In this document: piece by piece, positions 10,017-19,800 of the stretch
Numbering within the stretch: position 1 is the first letter of the stretch
Layout of the letters: each line of letters begins with the position of its first letter
Source of the DNA: Rhodanobacter denitrificans
GTDB lineage: Bacteria; Pseudomonadota; Gammaproteobacteria; Xanthomonadales; Rhodanobacteraceae
Assembly (NCBI GenBank): GCA_017848855.1
Contig: JAFIHF010000058.1
Location: forward strand, 1 to 47,976
Direction of reading: 5' to 3'
DNA length: 47,976 nt
Notes under the pieces: model-generated
The model's database searches: none
The model's input: the letters and a program-made list of their open reading frames with translations, nothing else
What the model was told of the DNA's origin: nothing
Program-made: the position numbers and the translations under genes

Positions 10017-10180
10017 GGCCGCTTTCCTGCCAGGTACGACGCGACCGGCTCGGCGCGAGCGGATCGCGGGGAGGCGTCGGCGCGCGGGCGTGCGCCGGCA
10101 CCCGGCCGACCTTACGCGGGCGGGCGTGAAGGCCGCGCGCGCTACGATGCGAGGCCCGACCCTTGCCCGGAGTGCCGAAG

Positions 10181-10630
10181 ATGCCGCCGTCGATCCGCCC
10201 CGCCACCCTCGCCGACCTGCCCGCGCTGTGCGCCTGGAACGCGGCGATGGCGCGCGAGACCGAAGGCCTTGCGCTCGACCCCGCGGTGCTGGAGCGCGGC
10301 GTGCGCGGCGTGTTCGAGCAGCCGCAGCGCGGCTTCTATCTGGTCGCCGAACGCGACGGTGAAGCGGTCGGCGGCCTGCTGGTCACGTTCGAGTGGAGCG
10401 ACTGGCGCTGCGGCGACTACTGGTGGATCCAGAGCGTGTACGTGGTGCCGCAAGCGCGCCGCGACGGCGTGTTCCGCGCGCTCCACGCCGAGGTGCAACG
10501 CCGCGCGCGCGAAGCCGGCGCGGCGAGCCTGCGCCTGTACGTGGAGACGGCGAACCGCCGCGCGCAGGCCACCTACGAACGGCTCGGCATGCGGCGCTGC
10601 CATTACGCGATGTACGAGCAGGTGCTTTGA
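10181..10630 (+). CDS. GNAT-family N-acetyltransferase
   Basis: The 149-residue protein starts [20 protein letters not shown], a standard GNAT beginning. It continues through the beta4 segment [20 protein letters not shown], where the acetyl-CoA pyrophosphate loop is QARRDGV, a variant of Q/RxxGxG/A, and ends with [13 protein letters not shown]. It should transfer an acetyl group from acetyl-CoA to an amine; the substrate cannot be read from sequence. I chose ATG 10181, with GGAG eight bases upstream, over an in-frame TTG at 10163. It is divergent from the glucan synthase gene (164-bp gap), and a REP-like hairpin follows it. Confidence 0.88.
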   Translation: MPPSIRPATLADLPALCAWNAAMARETEGLALDPAVLERGVRGVFEQPQRGFYLVAERDGEAVGGLLVTFEWSDWRCGDYWWIQSVYVVPQARRDGVFRALHAEVQRRAREAGAASLRLYVETANRRAQATYERLGMRRCHYAMYEQVL

Positions 10631-10650
10631 CGCGCGCGGTGGATGTTTTG

Positions 10651-10752
10651 GTAGGAGCGCACCCCCGGATCAAGTCCGGGGCAGGCTCTGTGCGCGAATG
10701 CTTTTCGCGTTGATCGAAGCCAAGAGCATTCGCGCACAGGGTGCGCTCCTAC
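10651..10752 (+). repeat. REP-like inverted repeat
   Basis: GTAGGAGCGCACCC (10651-10664) returns as its exact complement GGGTGCGCTCCTAC (10739-10752). Between them are two shorter nested inverted segments: CCCCGGA/TCCGGGG near 10664-10681, and TGTGCGCGAATGCT/GCATTCGCGCACA. The sequence separates two convergent genes (acetyltransferase and GGDEF-EAL). This motif style is widespread in intergenic spaces of Pseudomonas and Xanthomonadales relatives. Confidence 0.8.
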
Positions 10753-10765
10753 GGGCGGGTTCCGA

Positions 10766-13249
10766 TCACGCCGCCGTGGCGGCCAGCCAGCGCTCCAGCG
10801 CGGCGGCGGGCATCGGCGCGCCGAAGTGGTAGCCCTGCAGCAGGGTGCAGCCGGCTTCGCGCAGGAAGTCGGCCTGCGCGGCGGTTTCCACGCCTTCGGC
10901 GATCACCGACTTGCCGAGGCTGCGCGCCATCGCCACGATCGCGCGGGTGATCGCGGCGGTGTCGCTGTCGGCGGTGACGTCGTGCACGAAGCTGCGGTCG
11001 ATCTTCAGCGCGTCGACCGGGAAGTGCTTGAGGTAGGACAAGCTGCAGTAGCCGGTGCCGAAGTCGTCCAGCGACAGCTGCACGCCGCGCTGGCGGATGC
11101 GCTGCAGCAGCCGCGCGGTGCCCTCGCCGCCGGCCATCACCGTGCGTTCGGTGAGCTCCAGCTCCAGCTGGCCGGGGCCGATGCCGCAGGCGTTCAGCTG
11201 CGCGTCGAGCTGCGCGAAGAAGCGCTCGTGGCGGAACTGCAGCGGCGACACGTTCACCGAAATCGGCAGCGCGTGGCCGCGCTGCCGCCACTGCCGCGAC
11301 TGCACGCAGGCGTGGCGCAGCACCCACTCGCCGAGCTCGGCGATCAGGCCGCTGTCCTCGGCGACCGGGATGAACTGGTCCGGCGCGAACACGTCGCGGC
11401 CGTCGACCTGCCAGCGCAGCAGCGCCTCGGCGCCGACGATGCGGCCGCTGCGCGCGTCCACCATCGGCTGGTAGTGCAGCGCCAGCGCTTCGTTCGCCAG
11501 CGCGTCGCGCAGCGCGCCCTCGATGTTGCGCAGCGTGGCGGCGCGCTCGCTCATCGCGGCGCTGTAGCGGCGCCAGCCGCCGCGGCCGGCCACCTTCATC
11601 TCGTACATCGCGGTGCCCGCATGGCGCAGCAGCGCGTCGGCGCTGTCCGCGTCGTCGGGGAACACGCTGATGCCGACGCTGGCGCCCACCTGCAGCGACG
11701 CCGCGCCCGGCAGCGCGATGTGCGCGCAGCGGCGCAGCAGCCGCTCGGCCAGCACGCTGGCCTCGCTGGCGTCGTCCACGCGCGGCAGCAGCAGTACGAA
11801 CTCGTCGCCGTGGTAGCGGTACAGCGTCTCGTCCTCGCGCAGCGTTTCGCGCAGGCTCTGCGCCACCGCCTGCATCACCTGGTCGCCGCCTTCGTAGCCG
11901 AGCGCCTCGTTGATGCGGCGGAAGTGGTCCATGTCGAGGTACAAGAGCGCGCAGCGGCGGTCGTGCAGCGCGGCGCGGTGCACCGCCTGCTCGATGCGCA
12001 CCGGCAGCAGGTTGCGGTTGGGCAGGCCGGTGAGCGTGTCGTGCTGGGTGAGGTGGATCATCTTCAGCGCCAGCGCGCGGTTCTCGCTGACGTCGTGGCA
12101 GACCAGCACGCCGCCGATCACGTTGCCGGCCTGGTCGTGGATCGGCGCGGCGGAATCCTCGATCGGGGTCTCGAAGCCGTTGCGGTGGGCGAGCACCACC
12201 TTGCCGGACAGGCTCACGATCGCGTTGCGGCGGATCGCCTCGCGCAGCGGGTTCGCCACCTCGGCGCCGCTGTCCGAATCGCGCAGCCGGAACACCTCGT
12301 CCATGCGCCGGCCCTTGGCCTCGCTGGCGCTCCAGCCGGTCATCGCCTCGGCGATCGGGTTGAGCGAGGTCACGTGCAGGCCGGGGTCGGTGGTCAGCAC
12401 CGCGTCGCCGATCGAGCTCAGCGTGGCCTCGGCCAGCTGGCGTTCGCGCAGCAGCGTGTCCTCGAAATGGCGGCGCTGGCTGACGTCCTGCACCTGGGCG
12501 ACCACGTAGCGCAGCTGGCCGGCGTCGTTGCGCACCTGCGACACGCTGAGCTGCACGTACACGCTGCGGCCGTCGCGGTGCAGGTAGCGTTTCTCGGTGT
12601 GGTAGGCCTCGCGGCTGCCGTCGACCAGCTGCTGCGCCAGGGCCTCGCTGCCGGCGAGGTCGTCCGGATGGGTGATGTCGCGCCAGTTGCGCGCGAGCAG
12701 TTCCTGCTCGGTGTAGCCGAGCATCGCGCACAGCGCGGCGTTGACGCGCATGAACTGGCCGCCCGGATGGATCAGCGCCATGCCGATCAGCGCGTGCTGG
12801 AACGCCTGCGAGAAGCGCTGCTCGCTCTCGCGCAGCTGCAGCTCCAGCGCGTGCCGCTCGGTGATGTCGGTGAACACGGCGATGACGCCGCGCACCCGGC
12901 CGGCGGCGTCGGGATCCGGCTGGAAATGCCCGTGCACGTAGCGGCGCAGGCTGCCCCAAGCCAGCTCGCCCTCGTAATGCGTCGGCTGGCCGCCCAGCGC
13001 CTGCAGCAGCGCGGCGCGCGCGCCGAGGTAGCTCTGCACGTCCAGCGCCTCGTTGACGCGGCGGCCGACGAGTTGCGCGGGATCGACGCCGAACCAGCGG
13101 CGGTAGGTTTCGTTGACGTAGCGGAAACGCAGCTCGCTGTCGATGCAGGCGATCAGCACCGAGGCGTTCTGCAGCACGTGCCCGGCCAGCTCCGGCGGAA
13201 ACACGGGAGCGGACTCGTCGCCGTCGGTGGACTGCATTGCCGTGGTCAT
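10766..13249 (-). CDS. PAS-PAS-PAS-GGDEF-EAL cyclic-di-GMP signalling protein
   Basis: This is a cytoplasmic sensor with no membrane segment. PAS-like domains lie at ~20-130, ~135-250 and ~265-385, a GGDEF domain at ~395-560 and an EAL domain at ~575-825. The GGDEF signature is YHGDEF (~480): the first glycine is histidine, so cyclase activity is doubtful. The EAL part keeps VGAEALLRW (~606), ELTERT and DDFGTGYCSL (~730), the metal and catalytic positions of a c-di-GMP phosphodiesterase. Inference: the net activity is degradation, perhaps tuned by GTP binding to the GGDEF domain and a ligand or redox cue at the PAS domains. The start is uncertain: ATG 13249 (MTTAMQ) is chosen; ATG 13294 in frame is possible. 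The frame stays open further upstream without homology. Confidence 0.9.
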   Translation of the reverse strand: MTTAMQSTDGDESAPVFPPELAGHVLQNASVLIACIDSELRFRYVNETYRRWFGVDPAQLVGRRVNEALDVQSYLGARAALLQALGGQPTHYEGELAWGSLRRYVHGHFQPDPDAAGRVRGVIAVFTDITERHALELQLRESEQRFSQAFQHALIGMALIHPGGQFMRVNAALCAMLGYTEQELLARNWRDITHPDDLAGSEALAQQLVDGSREAYHTEKRYLHRDGRSVYVQLSVSQVRNDAGQLRYVVAQVQDVSQRRHFEDTLLRERQLAEATLSSIGDAVLTTDPGLHVTSLNPIAEAMTGWSASEAKGRRMDEVFRLRDSDSGAEVANPLREAIRRNAIVSLSGKVVLAHRNGFETPIEDSAAPIHDQAGNVIGGVLVCHDVSENRALALKMIHLTQHDTLTGLPNRNLLPVRIEQAVHRAALHDRRCALLYLDMDHFRRINEALGYEGGDQVMQAVAQSLRETLREDETLYRYHGDEFVLLLPRVDDASEASVLAERLLRRCAHIALPGAASLQVGASVGISVFPDDADSADALLRHAGTAMYEMKVAGRGGWRRYSAAMSERAATLRNIEGALRDALANEALALHYQPMVDARSGRIVGAEALLRWQVDGRDVFAPDQFIPVAEDSGLIAELGEWVLRHACVQSRQWRQRGHALPISVNVSPLQFRHERFFAQLDAQLNACGIGPGQLELELTERTVMAGGEGTARLLQRIRQRGVQLSLDDFGTGYCSLSYLKHFPVDALKIDRSFVHDVTADSDTAAITRAIVAMARSLGKSVIAEGVETAAQADFLREAGCTLLQGYHFGAPMPAAALERWLAATAA

Positions 13250-13379
13250 CTTCGCTGCCCGCAAAGATCGCTCGCCGACCGTCCGCTGCATCATGCGCCC
13301 GCCGGCCCCGGTTTGCATGGGCCGCGGCGTGAACGAAGCGTGCAGGCGGCGTTTCGCGCCGCGTCCGCCCCGTGCCGAG

Positions 13380-14552
13380 TCAGTGCGGGGGCAGCGCAGG
13401 CGCGGCGAGGCGGCCGTGCTCATCGAGCACGATGCGGCCCGGCGCCTGCAGTTCGGCGGCGCAGCCATGGCGCTCGGCCAGCGCCGCCAGCAGCGGCCCC
13501 AGCGCCTGCGGCTGCAGCGGGTAGCCGTGGGCGAGCACGTGCGGGCGGCCGTCCGCACCGTGCTGCGCCGCGGTGACCGCCACCACGCCGAGGCCGGGCG
13601 CCTCGTGGGCGTACAGCCGCGGCGCGTCGCCGGCCGGGTCGGCCGCGGCCACGGTTTCCAGCAGCCAGCCGCCGCCGTCGCCGTCCGGCGCCGACTGCAG
13701 GCGCAGCGGCAGCGCGTGCGCGTCCAGCAGCGCGGCGTACTGGCGCAGCTCGAACACGATGCCGGCGAAGTCGTGCGCGCGCTGCGCGGGGTCGCCGGCC
13801 TGCGCGGCCAGCCATGCGGCCGGCGATTGCGCCAGCACGCAGCCGTGCTCGTAGCGCAGGGCGAGGCCGCGCGTGCTGAGCACGGCTTCCTCGCGGTACG
13901 GCGTGAGCAGGGCCGCCTCCAGCAGGCTCCACAGCGGCGCGAGGTTGACGTGCTCGTACTGCACGCAGGTGAGCGCCATCAGGTCGTTGCGGCTGAGGTA
14001 GCGCGCGTGCTCCAGCTGCACGCCCAGCGTGCGCATCAGCCAGTCGGCGGTGCGCGCGCCGGCTTCGCCGCGGCCGACCAGCTGCACCTCGACCTGCTCG
14101 GCGAGCTCTTCCGCCAGCGCTGCCGGCGCCAGCAGCGCCAGCGGCAGCAGGCGCATCGGGCCGCCGGCGTACTGCGGCGCGGGTTCCAGCGGCGGCGCCG
14201 GCATGCGGCCTTCGTGGCTGCCGAACGCCACCACCTGTGCCACGCCGGCGGTGCGCGGCAGGCGGCGGCCCAGTTCGTCCAGCGTGGCCCACACCGGGAA
14301 GCCGGGGCGCAGCAGTTCCACCGGATCGAACAGCGCGCCGGCCAGCACCAGCCGCGCCTGCGCCACCTGCGGCAGCAGCGCGTGCAGGTCGACGGCGACC
14401 AGGCCGGCCAGCGCGTCCGCTTCGTCGCGGCTCAGGGTGGCGCGCGTCGCGGCGCCGGCCACCGGCTCCAGCGCGAGCACGATGGGCAGGGCGATCAGGG
14501 CAGAGGCTTCCACGGCGGGGAAATCCGGGAGGGGAAAGCGCCATTCTAGCAA
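13380..14552 (-). CDS. Conserved hypothetical protein, 390 residues
   Basis: I recognise no domain. The protein is acidic, rich in Ala/Leu/Pro, and has no signal peptide or membrane segment. Segments that look structured include VAFGSHEGRMPAPPLEP, LMRTLGVQLEHARYLSRNDL and LTCVQYEHVNLAPLWSLLE. Codon use fits a real gene: third positions are strongly G/C through the whole frame. The longest frame opens at TTG 14552 with GAGGGG 13 bases upstream; an internal GTG at ~14517 (VEASALIALP) is an alternative start. It lies between the GGDEF-EAL gene (130 bp downstream) and the divergent thiolase gene. It may share the upstream region with the thiolase, but nothing ties it to a pathway. Confidence 0.72.
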   Translation of the reverse strand: MLEWRFPLPDFPAVEASALIALPIVLALEPVAGAATRATLSRDEADALAGLVAVDLHALLPQVAQARLVLAGALFDPVELLRPGFPVWATLDELGRRLPRTAGVAQVVAFGSHEGRMPAPPLEPAPQYAGGPMRLLPLALLAPAALAEELAEQVEVQLVGRGEAGARTADWLMRTLGVQLEHARYLSRNDLMALTCVQYEHVNLAPLWSLLEAALLTPYREEAVLSTRGLALRYEHGCVLAQSPAAWLAAQAGDPAQRAHDFAGIVFELRQYAALLDAHALPLRLQSAPDGDGGGWLLETVAAADPAGDAPRLYAHEAPGLGVVAVTAAQHGADGRPHVLAHGYPLQPQALGPLLAALAERHGCAAELQAPGRIVLDEHGRLAAPALPPH

Positions 14553-14668
14553 GCGTGCCGATGGCCCCTCGCGCGCTGCCGGCCTCCTTTTGCGGCCTGC
14601 CGCGCTTTCGCGTCGTGGCGGCGCGGGTTAGCCTTGCAGGCACGGCTTGATTCGGGATCTGCTTGGAC

Positions 14669-15952
14669 ATGGAACAGATGCAACGGCGCGTGGGCGTGAT
14701 CGGCGGTGTGCGGATTCCGTTCTGTCGCAATAACACCGCCTACGCGGACGTGGGCAACTTCGGCATGTCGGTGAAGGTGCTGGGCAGCCTGGTCGAGCGC
14801 TACGGCCTGCACGGCGTGGAGCTGGGCGAGGTGGCGCTGGGCGCGGTGATCAAGCACGCCAGCGACTGGAACCTCGCGCGCGAGGCGCTGCTCTCCTCCG
14901 GCCTCGCGCCCACCACGCCCGGCATCACCACCGCGCGCGCCTGCGGCACCTCGCTGGACAACGCGATCATCGTGGCGAACAAGATCGCGGTGGGCCAGAT
15001 CGAGGCCGGCATCGCCGCCGGTTCGGACACCACCAGCGACGTGCCGATCGTCTACGGCACGCGCCTGCGCAAGCGTCTGCTGGCGATCAACCGCGCGAAG
15101 ACGCCGCTGGACAAGCTGAAGGTCGCGCTGCACCGCTTCTCGCCGAAGGAGCTCAAGCCCTCCTTCCCCGGCGTGGCCGAGCCGCGCACCGGCAAGTCGA
15201 TGGGCGACCACTGCGAGCAGATGGCGAAGCAGTGGCAGGTCACGCGCGAAGCGCAGGACCGGCTCGCGCTGGACAGCCACCAGAAGCTCGCCGCCGCTTA
15301 CGCGGCCGGCTTCTTCGAGGACCTGGTCGTGCCGTTCCGCGGCATCCAGCGCGACGGCTTCCTGCGCCCCGACACCACGCTGGACAAGCTCGCCGCGCTG
15401 AAGCCCGCGTTCGACAAGAGCTCGGGCCACGGCACGCTCACCGCCGGCAACTCCACCGGCCTCTCCGACGGCGCTGCTGCGGTGCTGCTGGCCAGCGAGG
15501 ACTGGGCCGCGCGGCGCGGCCTGAAGATCCAGGCGTATTTCCGCGACGCCGAAGTGGCCGCGGTGGATTTCGTGCACGGCGAAGGCCTGCTGATGGCGCC
15601 CACCGTGGCGGTGCCGCGCCTGCTCAAGCGCAACGGCCTCAGCCTGCAGGACTTCGACTACTACGAGATCCACGAAGCCTTCGCCGCCCAGGTGCTGTGC
15701 ACGCTGCGCGCGTGGGAGAGCGCCGACTACTGCAAGCAGCGGCTGGGCCTGGACGCGCCGCTGGGCGCGATCGACCCGGCCAAGCTCAACGTGCACGGCT
15801 CCAGCCTCGCCGTGGGCCACCCGTTCGCCGCCACCGGCGCGCGCATCATCGCCACGCTGGCGAAGCTGCTGGAGCAGAAGGGCTCCGGCCGCGGCCTGAT
15901 CTCGATCTGCACCGCCGGCGGCATGGGCGTCACCGCGATCCTCGAACGCTGA
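14669..15952 (+). CDS. Thiolase family acetyl-CoA acyltransferase
   Basis: The ~427-residue thiolase interconverts 3-ketoacyl-CoA with acyl-CoA plus acetyl-CoA, in fatty-acid beta-oxidation or acetoacetyl-CoA formation. The nucleophilic cysteine is in TTARACGTSLDNAI (~91), replacing the more usual CxSG. The other catalytic elements are EIHEAFAAQ (~335), NVHGSSLAVGHPFAATGAR (~373) and CTAGGMGVTAI with the second cysteine (~414). Its length and the long insertion with GKSMGDHCEQMAKQW fit the FadI-like subgroup. Starts at TTG 14663, ATG 14669 and ATG 14678 are all possible; ATG 14669 is used. No FadJ/FadB partner is adjacent, so the pathway role is not fixed by context. A hairpin repeat follows. 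Confidence 0.9.
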   Translation: MEQMQRRVGVIGGVRIPFCRNNTAYADVGNFGMSVKVLGSLVERYGLHGVELGEVALGAVIKHASDWNLAREALLSSGLAPTTPGITTARACGTSLDNAIIVANKIAVGQIEAGIAAGSDTTSDVPIVYGTRLRKRLLAINRAKTPLDKLKVALHRFSPKELKPSFPGVAEPRTGKSMGDHCEQMAKQWQVTREAQDRLALDSHQKLAAAYAAGFFEDLVVPFRGIQRDGFLRPDTTLDKLAALKPAFDKSSGHGTLTAGNSTGLSDGAAAVLLASEDWAARRGLKIQAYFRDAEVAAVDFVHGEGLLMAPTVAVPRLLKRNGLSLQDFDYYEIHEAFAAQVLCTLRAWESADYCKQRLGLDAPLGAIDPAKLNVHGSSLAVGHPFAATGARIIATLAKLLEQKGSGRGLISICTAGGMGVTAILER

Positions 15953-15965
15953 ACCACGCTTTTGC

Positions 15966-16027
15966 GTAGGTCGGGATTCATCCCGACAATGCCCTCCCAA
16001 GAGCAGTCGGGATGAATCCCGACCTAC
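15966..16027 (+). repeat. REP-like inverted repeat downstream of the thiolase gene
   Basis: GTAGGTCGGGATTCATCCCG (15966-15985) is mirrored by its complement ending in CCCGACCTAC at 16027. Each arm also contains its own small palindrome, CGGGAT-xx-ATCCCG. The unit could fold as one long stem or two short hairpins. The family (TCGGGAT-ATCCCGA) differs from the GTAGGAGCGCACCC repeat at 10651. Confidence 0.8.
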
Positions 16028-16149
16028 GAGGGCGTCCGTGCGATGGGTTGCGCTGTCGCGCAGCTTCCGGTGGAAGGCGTTCGGGTGCTGCCGTTTTTCG
16101 AGGGGGTGCTTCAGCCGCGATTCGCCCGCGCAGGCGCATAAAGGGCGCC

Positions 16150-16707
16150 ATGTTTCGTCTGCGCACCACCACCGCCCTGAGCCTCGTCGCGCTGGCCGCC
16201 GGCATCGCCGGCACGCAATGGCTCAGCGGCTTCAACACCGGCTGGGCCGGCCCCAGCGAACGCGTGGCGGGCTACGTACCGGCGGCGCATCGCACCCCGG
16301 TGCGCGCCACGGCCCGCGCACCCCAGCGCCGCAGCGCGCACCTGCCGCAGGCCGCGGTCGCGCATCGCACCATGCTGCCGCCGGTGGTGGCCAACGCCCA
16401 GGCCGAAACCGCCGCGGCGTCGCCGGAACTGGTGCCGCTGTCGATGCCGGAGACGCCGGTGTCGTGGTCGCAGATGGAAGGCCATCTGAGCGGACGCGTG
16501 CTGCTGCACCTCACGGTCGACGGCGGCGGCCGCGTCATCGACGCCACACTCGCCGAATCCAGCGGCGACCCCGTGCTCGACGCCCACGCCCTCGCCACCG
16601 TGCGCGGCTGGCGCTTCGCCGTGCCCGCCGATCATCCGGATGGTTTCAGCGGCGAGCTGCCGATGCGCTTCACCAGCGGCTCGCAGCGGGTGGCGCAGGC
16701 GCCCTAG
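16150..16707 (+). CDS. TonB C-terminal-domain protein
   Basis: The 185-residue protein has an N-terminal hydrophobic anchor (TTALSLVALAAGIAG, ~6-20) and a basic, Pro/Ala-rich periplasmic linker. At ~115-175 is a TonB C-terminal fold: GRVLLHLTVDGGGRVIDATL, then DAHALATVRGWRFAVP. It should couple the ExbBD motor to outer-membrane receptors, or be a short TonB paralogue. ATG 16150 has AAAGGG six bases upstream. It lies convergent to the TonB-dependent receptor gene at 16879-19947, which makes a functional pairing plausible but unproven. No exbB or exbD is visible nearby. The linker is short for a TonB that must span the periplasm. Confidence 0.8.
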   Translation: MFRLRTTTALSLVALAAGIAGTQWLSGFNTGWAGPSERVAGYVPAAHRTPVRATARAPQRRSAHLPQAAVAHRTMLPPVVANAQAETAAASPELVPLSMPETPVSWSQMEGHLSGRVLLHLTVDGGGRVIDATLAESSGDPVLDAHALATVRGWRFAVPADHPDGFSGELPMRFTSGSQRVAQAP

Positions 16708-16735
16708 GGGTCTGTCCTCGACGCGCCAGTAGCCC

Positions 16736-16759
16736 CATGTCGGGCTGAAGCCCGACATG
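16736..16759 (+). repeat. Short perfect hairpin between convergent genes
   Basis: CATGTCGGGCT (16736-16746) and AGCCCGACATG (16749-16759) form an 11-bp perfect stem with a 2-bp centre. It lacks a T-run on either strand, so it looks like a REP-type hairpin rather than a classical terminator. It shares the TCGGG core with the repeat at 15966-16027. Confidence 0.7.
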
Positions 16760-16810
16760 CGGGCTTGTCCTTGTGCGTGTGAAACGCGCAACCGTCCGGC
16801 CCAAGCCATG

Positions 16811-16841
16811 AAAAAGACCGCCGGGTCGTCCCCGGCGGTCT
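16811..16841 (-). terminator. Intrinsic terminator of the TonB-dependent receptor gene
   Basis: An 11-bp perfect stem AGACCGCCGGG (16815-16825)/CCCGGCGGTCT (16831-16841) with a five-base loop is followed, in minus-strand direction, by TTTTT (16815-16811). It lies 38 bp past the receptor stop codon. Confidence 0.85.
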
Positions 16842-16878
16842 CGTGCAACTCCCAGCGATGGGGTGCGACTTCAGTGCA

Positions 16879-19800
16879 TCAGTAGTCGTACGACACACCG
16901 AAGCGGACGTAACGCGGCGTCATCGAGCTGTACGGACGCAGGTAGCTGCTGCTCGTCGAGATCGCGTAGGTCTGCGTGGTGGTCTGCTTGTCGAACACGT
17001 TGTAGACCATGACGTTGAAGGCCAGCTTCTTGCCCGCCCACTCCGGCCGGTACTCGGCGCTCAGGTCGAGACGGTAGGTCCATGGCTGGCGCTGGTCGCC
17101 CGGCCGGAACGGCTTGCCGTTGCAGAAGTGGTAGTACGGACCGTAGCCCAGACCGGGGTTGGTCTGGTTCTGGCCGTAAAAACCCAGGCAGGTCTTGGGC
17201 GCACCGGAGGCGACGATCAGGTTGCCGGACAGCATCCATTCCGGTGCGATCTGGTACGAGCCGTAGGCCTTGATCTGGTGGCGGCGATCGTTGGCCAGCG
17301 CGCCGTTGGCGTAGTCCATGACCTGGGCGTAATCCCAGTCCACCGTCGCCGACACGTCTTCCTGGCCGATGTCCGTACGCACCTGGCCTTCGCTGTTGCC
17401 GTAGCTGCGCGAGTACAGGTAGTCGAGCTTGCCGTACCACTTGCCGTCGAATGGATGCTCCAGGTACAGGTTCAGGCCGTAGTACTTGCGCTTCATCGTG
17501 GTGTTGAAGTGGAAGTCGTTCTTCCAGTCCATCGGCACGGTGTAGTAGCCGCCGCCCAGCTTCGGGATGTCGAAGTAGGAGAGGTGGCCCGGGTTGATCA
17601 GGAAGCTGCCCGGGATCTGGCTGACGTCGTAGGTGGCCGGGTCGATGCCCATCGCGTTCATCTTGGCCACGATCGAGACGCTGTCGCCGATGTCGTCGAT
17701 CGCATTGCGCAGGTTGCGGTAGGTGGCCTTGGCGCCGTACACCCACGCGTCGCCCAGCTTCTTGTCGAAGCCGAGGATGTACTCGTCCTGGTATTCCGAC
17801 TTCAGGTTGGTCGAGGCCGAGGTCTTCGGATCGCGCGGCTGGCCATACTCGCCGTTGGCCGAGACCGGTGCGCCGTAGCCCAGGTAGGTGTCGATCGGAT
17901 GCAGCCCGGTCGGGATGCCGTTCGCGTCGATGCCGGTGTAGGTGAAGTACTCGCGGGTGTACAGCGAGGAGCCGGCGGAGCGCAGCGCCACGCTGGTCGG
18001 CATGGCGAGGTAGTAGCGGCCGGCGTTGCCGTAAACCTTGAAGCTGGAGTCGCCGTTGACGTCCCAGCTGAAGCCGACGCGTGGCGCCCACTGCGGCGAG
18101 GTCAAGCGGACGTAGGGCTTGCCGGCGGCGCTGTAGTTGGTGAACTGGTCGTTGCGCAGGCCGAGCTTGAGCAGCCAGCGGTCGCTGACCTGCCAGCTGT
18201 CCTCGATGTACTGCGCACGCTGCTTCACGCGCACCGTGGCGTTGTCGTGGTAGCGGTAGCGGGCCACGTAGTAGCCGGTCTCGCCGCCCGGCTGGGAGCC
18301 GGTGTTGGCCACCCACGGCGAGTTGTGCCAGTCGGCACCCGGCTGTGCGGTGCCCGGGCCGCCCATGATGTAGGTGTCGGGGTCATCGTCCATGGTGTTG
18401 TATTCCCAGGCGTAGCCCAGGCCGGCATCCGGGAACTTGGTGCCGCCATCGATGTTCTTCACGTCCTGGTTGTCGATGCCGCCGGTGATGGTGTGGTCGC
18501 CCAGCCGGTAGCTCAGGTCGATGCGCAGGTTGGCGTTGGTGGAGCGGTGGCCGGGCAGGTTGACCGTCGAGACGGTCTGGCTGTTGGTGATCGGGTTGTC
18601 GCCGTTCAGATCCGGGTTCTGGTCGGCCGCGCCGAAGATGTACGGGTAGGTCGGGTCGTAGCCGGGCGTGTCGCTGTACCAGGTGCCCTTCATCTTGCCG
18701 TACATCACGGTGGCGGTGAGGTCGTCCGAGATGTAGCTGGTGAACTTCGCCGAGTAGACGTCCGCACCGTTCTTGGTGTGAGTGTCATGGCTGTTGAAGC
18801 CGCCCTCGGTCAGGGTGGCGTAGTCGAACTCGTTGAGCGTGCCCTGGTACGACGACTTGTTCGACGCCGCGGTCACCTCGAGGATGTTGCTGTCGGTGAT
18901 GTTCCAGTCCAGCTTGCCGTACCACTTCGGGTTGTCGTAGCGGTAGTGGGTGACATATGGCAGCACGTTCGGGCCGGTGGACTCGCCCTGCCGGCGCTCG
19001 GCCTCGAGGGCCGCGAACAGGAACAGCTTGTCCTGGATCAGCGGGCCGCCGACGTAGCCGTTCACCGTGGTGGTCCACGACTTGTTGTTCTTGCGGTACT
19101 GACGCAGCTTGCCCTGCGAGCCGTCCTTGTTGACGTAGTGCCAGTTCTTCGGATCGGCGGCCAGATCCTTCGGGGTCCACTGGACTTGCCCGCCGAAGTG
19201 CCACTCGTTGGTGCCGCGCTTGCCGACCTGGCTGATCACGCCGCCGTCGGAACGGCCGTAGGCCGCGCCGTAGCCGCCGCTCAGGATTTCCTGCTGGTCG
19301 ATGGCGCCGTACGGCAGGGTGATGCCGCCGAAGCCGCTCAGCGGATCGGTGGTGTTGAAGCCGTTGAGGTAATACGCGTTCTCGGTCACCGAGGCGCCGC
19401 TGAACGACACCACCGAACCGCCCAGGGCGTTATTGAAGAGTGCGCTGCCGCCGACCACGCCGGGCGCCAGCAAGGCGATCGCCTCGGCGTTGCGCGCCAG
19501 CGGCAGGCGGGCCAGCTGCTCGGAGGTGATGACGGTGCGCGAATCCACGCCGCTCACGTCGATGCTCGGCAGGGAGTTGGCGGTCACCGTCACGGCCGAC
19601 AGGCTCTGGACCTTGTGCGCGCCGAAGGAAACCTCGGTGCCGGCGCCCACGCGCATGGTCACGTTTGCACGCGAATCGACGGTCTGGCCGTCACGCTGCA
19701 GGGTCACCGTGTAGCTGCCCAGCGGCAGCGAATCGAACACGTAGCGGCCGGTCGCATCCACCGTCACCTGGCGGGTGACGCCGGAGCTGCTCTTGACCTG

